The notes below the pieces were generated by a model. That model searched no databases. It saw only the letters and a program-made list of their open reading frames with translations, and was not told the DNA's origin. Below, piece after piece: positions 57,811 through 64,000 of a stretch of DNA of 64,000 nucleotides. The stretch's first letter is position 1. Each line of letters starts with the position of its first letter. A program made the position numbers and the translations under genes. The DNA is from Deltaproteobacteria bacterium (GTDB lineage: Bacteria > Desulfobacterota > Desulfuromonadia > Geobacterales > Pseudopelobacteraceae): positions 1-64,000 of the forward strand of contig JAJXWO010000004.1 of the NCBI GenBank assembly GCA_021781535.1, in the 5' to 3' direction.

Positions 57811-59121
57811 ATGGACTATCTGATACTGCAGGCTGAAGAGAAGCGGCTGACCGTTGCCCATTTCGAGGTGTCGCGCCGCTCCACAGAACTGATTGGAGCC
57901 GCATCAATTGAGCTGAATGAAGAGCATCTGCTAGCCGATGCCGTGTGGAATGTCGCTCAAAAAATGAGCGGTTCCCCGCGAGTGGTGCTCTGCCTTCCAC
58001 CGTCACTGTTTGCGCACCGTACCGTATCGCTTCAGTTAAACGACCTCCGTAAGGTGCGCGAGGTTATTCCGGCACTTTTACAGGGCGACGTTGCGCTGCC
58101 GGTCGAAGAGCTTATGCTGGATGTACTTCCGGCCGGTGAACATCAGTTTCTCGCCTTATGGGCGCGCAAGAGCGACATCAGTGCGGCAATAGCACAGTTC
58201 GCGGAAGCCGGCATTGAGCCTCATGTTGTCAGTTCGCTCCCTTTTGCGCTGCCGAAACTCCCGGGAGTACCCACGGACTGTGCCGTCTGCGACGGAAGTA
58301 CGCTGGCGCTGCTGAAGGGTGGACAGCTGACCTATTTCCGGGCGTTTGATTCCGCTTTGAGCACTCAAATAATTGCGGCGACGCTGGCGGCACTGGAGCT
58401 CTCCGGTGAGGCGCTGCCACCGCGGCTCTGTCTGATTGGAGCAGGGAAAGAACTTGCCGATGCCACTACCCTGCCGTTACCGGTTGAGGTGCTGGAAGTA
58501 CCGCCGGAGCTGGGGCACCTGTTTAAAAATGATGAAACGTTTCACCAACTGGCAGAGTTTTATGCCGTGGCACACGCCAGCTATGCCGGAACATTCCCCA
58601 ATTTCCGGCAGGGTGAGCTGGCCTGGACCGCCGGAGATGCCAAGCTGCGCAAGAAGCTGATGTTGACCGGAATACTTGCCCTGGTCATCATTATGTTGCT
58701 GTTTATAAACAAAGGGATGCAGTATCGTGCCGCTGCAGCGGATATATCTTCTCTGAACAAATCTATTGCAGAGATTTACCACGGGATTTTTCCCACCCGG
58801 GCCAAAGCGGTCGATGAAATTTCAGAAATCAAAGGTGAAATCAGGAAGCTCGTCGGAATTGATACCACGAGTGGATATCTGGATGTGTTGAAAAAACTGG
58901 CCGAGGCAAAAGGAAATACCATCAATGGACTGTATGAAGCCGAGGTGGAGGGGAACGAACTGCGGATAAAAGGCGATGCCCGTTCCGCTCAGGCGGTCAA
59001 TGAATTCAAGTCTGCGCTTGCACCGCTGCTGACGACATCAGAATTAGGTGAAATCAAGAGTCGCCCGGATGGCACGTTTACGTTTAGATTAACGGGAACA
59101 CTCAAGGAGGGGGCGAAATGA
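57811..59121 (+). CDS. gspL: Type II secretion assembly protein GspL
   Basis: About 436 residues: an actin-like cytoplasmic domain (to about residue 285), one membrane helix (LTGILALVIIMLLFI), and a periplasmic ferredoxin-like domain. It links the ATPase GspE to the pseudopilus. The start is ATG 57811; GTG at 57793 is possible. Stop overlaps the gspM start (ATGA). Confidence 0.85.
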   Translation: MDYLILQAEEKRLTVAHFEVSRRSTELIGAASIELNEEHLLADAVWNVAQKMSGSPRVVLCLPPSLFAHRTVSLQLNDLRKVREVIPALLQGDVALPVEELMLDVLPAGEHQFLALWARKSDISAAIAQFAEAGIEPHVVSSLPFALPKLPGVPTDCAVCDGSTLALLKGGQLTYFRAFDSALSTQIIAATLAALELSGEALPPRLCLIGAGKELADATTLPLPVEVLEVPPELGHLFKNDETFHQLAEFYAVAHASYAGTFPNFRQGELAWTAGDAKLRKKLMLTGILALVIIMLLFINKGMQYRAAAADISSLNKSIAEIYHGIFPTRAKAVDEISEIKGEIRKLVGIDTTSGYLDVLKKLAEAKGNTINGLYEAEVEGNELRIKGDARSAQAVNEFKSALAPLLTTSELGEIKSRPDGTFTFRLTGTLKEGAK

Positions 59122-59666
59122 GACCTCTGGAAATTATTCGAGAATGGTGGCAGGATCTTGATGCCCGGACACGCCTCTGGATCGGGTATGCCTTGATTGC
59201 ACTGTTGGTTGCAGCTGTCGGGTGGTCGGCGCTCAACAGTAAAGTGAGCGCGCTTGAAAAAAAACGTGACGCCCGCGAAGCCGTGCTGAAAGAACTGATT
59301 CCGCTCAAAGTGGCATACCTTTCAGCCCGGCAGTCATCAGACCAGCTTAAAGGCCGCATGGCTTCTCTCCGCCCGGATGACTCACCGGCTAAAATAATTG
59401 AAGATACCGGGATCAAGGGGAAATCTGTTAAAATAGTACCGCTTAAAAGTGAAGAACGGAACGGTTTTATAGCGGATACGGCTGATATTCGCATTGAGGG
59501 TTTGACGCTCAACGACGCGGTTAATCTGCTCTATCGACTCGAAAAGGGGAGTCGGCCCCTGGTTATTAACAAATGCAATCTGCGGGTTCGTATTGATGAT
59601 CCATCCCGCTGCGATCTGTCACTCATTATGGCGCTGCTTAAGCCGGCACCCGGTCAGCCGAAGTGA
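59118..59666 (+). CDS. gspM: Type II secretion protein GspM
   Basis: A 182-residue bitopic protein. A short cytoplasmic N terminus (REWWQDLDARTR) is followed by a membrane helix (IGYALIALLVAAVGWSAL) and a periplasmic domain. It pairs with GspL. AAGGAGGGGG precedes the ATG. Sequence conservation in GspM is low, so the call rests partly on position after gspL. Confidence 0.83.
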   Translation: MRPLEIIREWWQDLDARTRLWIGYALIALLVAAVGWSALNSKVSALEKKRDAREAVLKELIPLKVAYLSARQSSDQLKGRMASLRPDDSPAKIIEDTGIKGKSVKIVPLKSEERNGFIADTADIRIEGLTLNDAVNLLYRLEKGSRPLVINKCNLRVRIDDPSRCDLSLIMALLKPAPGQPK

Positions 59667-60505
59667 TGAAAGTTGAGGTGCTGACACGGAGAGTCGCTCT
59701 TTTGGCTGCAGGCCTGGTCCTGTTCATATTCTTCTGTTACCTGTTTTTTCCCACGGCGAAGATTGATGCCATGATTGCAGCGGCTCTGTCACGACAGGGC
59801 CTTATGCTTTCACCTGTGGTTCACAAGACGGTGCTACCGGGGCTGTCATGGGACAACATGGTGTTGTCATCAGACCAGGGCCCGCTACTAAGCTGTGAAC
59901 GGACGCGGATCAGAGTGCTGTTGCTCCCGCTTTTAGCAGGCCGGGCGGTCATCTCCGGGGTGGCAACCATCGGAAAGGGGCATCTGGACCTTACCTATGC
60001 CCTGAATGGTGCAGATGCAGTGGACCTTGATGCAGACGGCATATCACTTGCCGACATACCCTTTTTCAAGAGTGTTCTCGGTGCACAGGTGTCCGGGGAT
60101 CTCTGGAGCAAGGGATCACTACAGCGCGGAAAGAAAGGTTTGAGCGGCGATCTGAAGCTGGAGGTGAAGCAGCTCGCATTTTCAGGGGTCAAGCTGGGTG
60201 CTTTTCCGCTTCCCGATGTTGCCAATCTTAAGACGCAGGGAATGGTGAGAGTTACTGACGGGATGGCCCGTCTGGAGAGTTTTACCCTTGAAGGAGACGG
60301 CATTTACATGCGGCTTTCCGGCGCTATTCCCTCAGGTGCCAATGCCGCGCAGACCCTGCTTGACATGCGTCTTGATATTATGCCGAAACCCGAATTTCTT
60401 GAAAAGCAGAAGGTGGTTTTTATGCTGCTGGCCAAGTTTATGACCTCGCCGGGAGTGTATTCGGTGCCGATCAGGGGAACGATGCTGAAGCCGCAAATAT
60501 TGTAA
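59666..60505 (+). CDS. gspN: Type II secretion protein GspN
   Basis: A 279-residue protein with an N-terminal membrane anchor (VALLAAGLVLFIFFCYLFFP) and a beta-rich periplasmic part. It matches the GspN group, present in many but not all type II systems. ATG 59666 overlaps the gspM stop by one base (TGATG); a GTG 3 bases earlier is an alternative. The gspC-G genes are not in this window. Confidence 0.8.
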   Translation: MKVEVLTRRVALLAAGLVLFIFFCYLFFPTAKIDAMIAAALSRQGLMLSPVVHKTVLPGLSWDNMVLSSDQGPLLSCERTRIRVLLLPLLAGRAVISGVATIGKGHLDLTYALNGADAVDLDADGISLADIPFFKSVLGAQVSGDLWSKGSLQRGKKGLSGDLKLEVKQLAFSGVKLGAFPLPDVANLKTQGMVRVTDGMARLESFTLEGDGIYMRLSGAIPSGANAAQTLLDMRLDIMPKPEFLEKQKVVFMLLAKFMTSPGVYSVPIRGTMLKPQIL

Positions 60506-60528
60506 GGTGTCTGCAATAGAGGAAGAAA

Positions 60529-61656
60529 ATGGCCGCCCGACTCGGTGAACTGTTGCTGAATGAAAAACTGATTACTCCGGAACAGCTCGATGAGGCGCTT
60601 GAAAATCAGGCCATATTCGGCATAAAACTCGGAAGCAGCCTTATTGAGTTGGGGGTCATCACGGACGCACAGTTGTGCCGTTTTCTGAGTGAGAAGCTTG
60701 GGGTTCCTGCGGTTTCTCCCCGTGTGATGTCATCAGTTCCTCCGGGGGTGCTTGCTCTGGTTCCGGCTCAATTGGCAGGTAAACACCGGGTGGTGCCGAT
60801 CAGCATTGATGGGAAAAGACTGGCGCTCGCCATGACGGATCCGACCGATTTTGAAGCGATAGATGAAGTGGCCTTTGTTACCGGATGCGTCATATACCCG
60901 CATATTGTACCTGACGTACGGATTACCTCGGCTCTTTCGAAATATTATCAGATCCGGGGGGATATTCGCTACCTGCGGATCGAAGAGGAGCTTTCAAGCA
61001 AACGTCGAACCTCTCCCGGTACCGAGGCGGGCAGTAAAACTGCTAAAATTGACTTTCCGATGATGAATGAAAGCGGGGAACTACGTACTGTTGAAATCCC
61101 GCTTGAATTCGAAGGGTTTGCCAACCTTCCGGACGATATTCATGCAACAGAATTAAATGAAGTGGAACGGTATTCGGTCGATCAACTTTCAATCGAGTTT
61201 GCCTCTGCAAAGAACCGTGATCAGATTGCCACGGTTTTTATAAAATATCTGGGACAGGAATTCAGTGGTGGTGCTCTGTTTATTATTCGGGGCACCATGG
61301 CGGTTGGCTGGCGCGGCACCGCTGCTGGAAAACGCCTTGAAGAGATCGAGAACCTGACTATTCTCCTTAGTAAGCCGTCCGTCATGAGGGAGGTACTAGA
61401 AACACGGCAATTTTCAATGGGCACGTTGATTCAGACACCTGAGAACAGGCAAATTCTTAAAACCTTGCGGACCTTGTCGACGACACCGCTTTTGGTGGTG
61501 CCGATTATCATGCTCAATAAAGTCGTGGCTGTCGTGGTTGTTTCGGGCGAAATGGAAGCACTTGGAAAGCGGTTGCCTGAGCTTCAGAGAGTGGTTTACA
61601 AGGCGTCGCTGGCGTTTGAAATGCTGATTCTAAAAAACAAGATTTTGATGACATGA
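60529..61656 (+). CDS. GspE N-terminal (MshEN) domain protein with GAF-like C terminus, no ATPase
   Basis: A 375-residue cytoplasmic protein. The N-terminal 150 residues match the MshEN/GspE-N domain (RLGELLLNEKLITPEQLDEAL; KLGSSLIELGVI; ALAMTDPTDFEAIDEVAF), known in some members to bind cyclic di-GMP. The following region has no Walker motif and resembles a GAF-like sensory domain. It directly follows gspN and may regulate secretion or motility. Coupled (ATGA) to nadD. Confidence 0.75.
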   Translation: MAARLGELLLNEKLITPEQLDEALENQAIFGIKLGSSLIELGVITDAQLCRFLSEKLGVPAVSPRVMSSVPPGVLALVPAQLAGKHRVVPISIDGKRLALAMTDPTDFEAIDEVAFVTGCVIYPHIVPDVRITSALSKYYQIRGDIRYLRIEEELSSKRRTSPGTEAGSKTAKIDFPMMNESGELRTVEIPLEFEGFANLPDDIHATELNEVERYSVDQLSIEFASAKNRDQIATVFIKYLGQEFSGGALFIIRGTMAVGWRGTAAGKRLEEIENLTILLSKPSVMREVLETRQFSMGTLIQTPENRQILKTLRTLSTTPLLVVPIIMLNKVVAVVVVSGEMEALGKRLPELQRVVYKASLAFEMLILKNKILMT

Positions 61657-62303
61657 GAATCGGCGTGTTGGGGGGAAGCTTCAATCCGGTTCACAATGCC
61701 CATCTGCGCATTGCCGGAGAGGCCCAGGCGGCATGCCTGCTCGACCGGGTTATTTTTATTCCGGCTGCTGACCCACCGCATAAACTCGTGGCAAGCGACG
61801 TTTCATTTGAGAAGCGCTCCTTGATGGTCAGTATGGCTATTGCCGGGAAGCAAAATTTTGAGATGTCAACGATCGAGGCGGAACGTGGCGGCAAGTCATA
61901 TTCCATCGACACTATCCGGACTTTCCGGGAACGGTGGCCGGATGATGAGCTGTTTTTCATCATTGGTAGTGATTCGTTTCTGGAATTAGGCACATGGCAT
62001 CGCTACACCGAAATATTCAGCTTGTGTAATCTGATCGTCGTCCAGCGCCCCGGATGTCCGGTTCTCAACCCGCTTGAATCTCTGGCTGCTGCCGTCAAGG
62101 GATCATTTGTTTTGGACAGGGAATCCTGTTGCCTGACGCATGAGTCGGGCAACAGGATCTCCTTTATCACTGGCTCGCCGCTGGATATTTCATCGACTGA
62201 AATCCGCCGGCTCGCCGCCGCTGGAAAAGATATAACTCACTATGTACCACCTGACGTGGCCGCATACATTTCGCATCAAAGGATCTACAACAAATGCCAG
62301 TAA
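61653..62303 (+). CDS. nadD: Nicotinate-nucleotide adenylyltransferase
   Basis: A 216-residue adenylyltransferase of NAD synthesis. The nucleotide-binding motif is GGSFNPVHNAHL, and the second motif is ISSTEIRRL. It forms nicotinate adenine dinucleotide from nicotinate mononucleotide and ATP. It stands before rsfS and rlmH, a common order, although proA is not its upstream neighbour here. Confidence 0.96.
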   Translation: MRIGVLGGSFNPVHNAHLRIAGEAQAACLLDRVIFIPAADPPHKLVASDVSFEKRSLMVSMAIAGKQNFEMSTIEAERGGKSYSIDTIRTFRERWPDDELFFIIGSDSFLELGTWHRYTEIFSLCNLIVVQRPGCPVLNPLESLAAAVKGSFVLDRESCCLTHESGNRISFITGSPLDISSTEIRRLAAAGKDITHYVPPDVAAYISHQRIYNKCQ

Positions 62304-62707
62304 AAAAAACCGAAGCTGTTGAAAAAACGACCCTGACCCCGGCTGAGCGGGCACTTAAATGCGCCGAGTTGGCATATGACAAAAAAGCATATGATATCTG
62401 TGTCCGTGATATCTCCCGGGTCTCGTCGATTGCCGATTATATGGTGATTATTTCCGGTTCATCGGACAAACAGAACCAGGCCATAGCTGACAATATCCGT
62501 ACCGGATTGAAAAAATACGGCAAAGTCAACGATATCGAAGGCGCTGTTGACGGCAAGTGGATCGTCATGGATTATGGTGATGTGCTGGTGCATATCTTCC
62601 ATGACCAGATCCGCCGTTATTATGATCTGGACGGTCTGTGGGGCATGGCTCCCGAACTTGAATTGCCGCCTGAAATCAAAGCAAGCCGCAAGGAAGCTGA
62701 TTTTTGA
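62294..62707 (+). CDS. rsfS: Ribosomal silencing factor RsfS
   Basis: A 137-residue protein. It has the family strings DICVRDISRVSSIADYMVIISGSSDKQNQAIAD and, later, WIVMDYGDVLVHIF. It binds L14 and blocks subunit joining in slow growth. It overlaps nadD by 10 bases and the rlmH start by 4. The N-terminal 18 residues form a Lys/Thr-rich leader. Confidence 0.95.
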   Translation: MPVKKTEAVEKTTLTPAERALKCAELAYDKKAYDICVRDISRVSSIADYMVIISGSSDKQNQAIADNIRTGLKKYGKVNDIEGAVDGKWIVMDYGDVLVHIFHDQIRRYYDLDGLWGMAPELELPPEIKASRKEADF

Positions 62708-63162
62708 AAATCAAGGTACTCTGGGTCGGAAAAAGCCGTGACCCGTGGGTAAAGGATGCGATCAACGAATATGCAGGCCGCATCCTGCGCTACTCTCCCC
62801 TGGACCTGATCGATATCCGGGACGAAAAAGGGGCCGTCGCCGAGGAAATGCGTCGCCGGGAATGCGAACGGTTGGAGAAGCAGATTCCCCCCGGCGCGAC
62901 TCTGGTTTTGCTGGATGAACGGGGCGAACAGATGGACTCTCCGGGATTGGCTGCCTTTGTCGGCAAACAGCGTGACAGCGGCACCGGCGAACTGATCTTT
63001 GCCATTGGCGGCGCCTACGGTTTCTCTGAAGAATTCCGCCGGCGTGGCATGTTGCTGTCATTGTCAAAAATGACCTTCACTCACCAGATGGTGAGGGCCT
63101 TCCTGTTGGAACAGATTTACCGGGCGTTTACTATTTTGAACAAAGAGCCGTATCATCATTGA
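62704..63162 (+). CDS. rlmH: 23S rRNA (pseudouridine-1915-N3) methyltransferase
   Basis: A 152-residue SPOUT methyltransferase. Family strings are [30 protein letters not shown] and the C-terminal [18 protein letters not shown]. The start is TTG at 62704 overlapping the rsfS stop (TTGA). It methylates a modified uridine in helix 69. Confidence 0.96.
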   Translation: MKIKVLWVGKSRDPWVKDAINEYAGRILRYSPLDLIDIRDEKGAVAEEMRRRECERLEKQIPPGATLVLLDERGEQMDSPGLAAFVGKQRDSGTGELIFAIGGAYGFSEEFRRRGMLLSLSKMTFTHQMVRAFLLEQIYRAFTILNKEPYHH

Positions 63163-63179
63163 TCCGAAAGGGCGTACCC

Positions 63180-64000
63180 ATGAAAAAACCTCTGCTTCTG
63201 ATGATCCTTGACGGCTGGGGGATCAACCCCAACCCCGCCCACAATGCCGTTGCCCTGGCAAAAACTCCCAATCTGACAAAATATCTAAGCGAATACCCCC
63301 ATGCCATGATCCGCACTTCAGGTATGGCGGTCGGTCTGCCTGAGGGGCAGATGGGCAACTCCGAGGTGGGTCACCTGAATCTGGGGGCCGGCCGGGTTGT
63401 CTACCAGGAATTAACCCGTGTCACCAAATCCATCCTGGACGGTGACTTCTTTACCAATCCGACCTTGCTCGACTGCATCGCCAAAGTCAAAGCGTCCGGT
63501 GGGAGGCTGCATCTTTCCGGTTTGCTCTCTGACGGGGGGGTGCACTCCCACAACTCCCATTTGTATGCCCTGCTGGAATTGGCCAAGAGGGAACACGTAA
63601 CAGATGTCTTCGTGCACTGCCTGCTGGATGGCCGTGATACGCCGCCACAGAGCGGTGCCGACTATCTGGCGCAACTGGAGGCGGAGATGGGACGGATCGG
63701 CGTCGGAAAAATCGCCACGGTGATGGGGCGTTATTACGCCATGGACCGGGACAACCGCTGGGATCGGGTTGAGAAGGCGTATAACGCCATTGTCAGTGGC
63801 GAAGGCGAAAAATGCGCCAATGCAAAAGAGGCGATTGAGCAGAGCTATGCTGCCGGGGTACATGATGAATTTGTCGTGCCGGTTGTGGTTGCCAAAAATG
63901 CGACGCTGGATGATGGCGACGGCTTTATCTTTTTCAACTTCCGCTCCGATCGGGCCCGTGAAATAACCCGGGCTATCGCGCTTGATAATTTCGACGCTTT
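63180..64000 (+). CDS. gpmI: 2,3-bisphosphoglycerate-independent phosphoglycerate mutase, 3'-truncated by window edge
   Basis: The frame is open to the end of the window (273 codons seen of about 510). The start [17 protein letters not shown] carries the metal-binding Asp. [16 protein letters not shown] holds the catalytic Ser, and [15 protein letters not shown] and [15 protein letters not shown] are typical. It interconverts 3- and 2-phosphoglycerate using manganese. AAAGGG lies 8 bases before the ATG. 17 bases separate it from rlmH. Confidence 0.97.
   Translation, partial: MKKPLLLMILDGWGINPNPAHNAVALAKTPNLTKYLSEYPHAMIRTSGMAVGLPEGQMGNSEVGHLNLGAGRVVYQELTRVTKSILDGDFFTNPTLLDCIAKVKASGGRLHLSGLLSDGGVHSHNSHLYALLELAKREHVTDVFVHCLLDGRDTPPQSGADYLAQLEAEMGRIGVGKIATVMGRYYAMDRDNRWDRVEKAYNAIVSGEGEKCANAKEAIEQSYAAGVHDEFVVPVVVAKNATLDDGDGFIFFNFRSDRAREITRAIALDNFDA

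Overview
The window looks like chromosomal DNA of a Geobacter-like member of the Desulfuromonadota (Deltaproteobacteria in the older sense). The grounds are the replication block rpmH-dnaA-dnaN-recF-gyrB, menaquinone synthesis by the futalosine route (mqnC), a gspH-N type II secretion operon next to rnd, an independent phosphoglycerate mutase, and many radical SAM proteins. The genus is an inference; no rRNA or tRNA gene is present to fix it.

The replication origin lies near 44.2-46.1 kb. DnaA-box-like sites flank dnaA on both sides, and most genes point away from this region (minus strand to the left, plus strand to the right). To the right come rpmH-rnpA-yidD-yidC-mnmE-mnmG-rsmG, with two perfect 16-bp parS palindromes at 49.9 and 51.5 kb. 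These are followed by ybgC-mqnC-rnd-gspHIJKLMN, a GspE-N-domain protein, and nadD-rsfS-rlmH-gpmI (gpmI runs off the end). To the left come dnaA-dnaN-recF-gyrB, then an 8-kb accessory stretch (38.5-31.7 kb) that separates gyrB from gyrA. That stretch holds a BAX1-family membrane protein, a dinB remnant, a zinc-ribbon protein, an orphan divergent rpoA, an SDR, an isochorismatase-like hydrolase, a quinone oxidoreductase, small Cys-rich and hypothetical proteins, a ferritin-like protein and a shikimate kinase.

The most unusual region is about 5.7-28.9 kb. A nearly continuous minus-strand gene train (24.7 to 5.7 kb, most junctions overlapping by 1-20 bases) encodes a complete small fatty-acid/polyketide-type assembly line: ACP, FabD-like acyltransferase, ketosynthase plus a chain-length-factor-like partner, FabG-type reductase, FabZ-type dehydratase and a hotdog thioesterase. 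With it are a lysophospholipid acyltransferase, a LolA-like carrier, an outer-membrane lipoprotein and an MMPL exporter. Interleaved are four cobalamin-binding radical SAM proteins, a SPASM-like radical SAM protein, a methyltransferase, a polysaccharide deacetylase and a glycosyltransferase. Just outside lie a further SPASM-like radical SAM protein, a DUF4410 protein, a fifth B12 radical SAM protein and a PagL-like lipid A deacylase. The core resembles aryl-polyene clusters in composition, but no aromatic-starter ligase or ammonia lyase is present and the radical SAM load is very different. I infer an unknown, radically modified, envelope-anchored acyl lipid. No product can be named from sequence.

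The left edge (1-5.6 kb) holds the 3' end of a large repetitive secreted adhesin, then ispF, gpsA and a helical-repeat protein, all minus strand except the adhesin.
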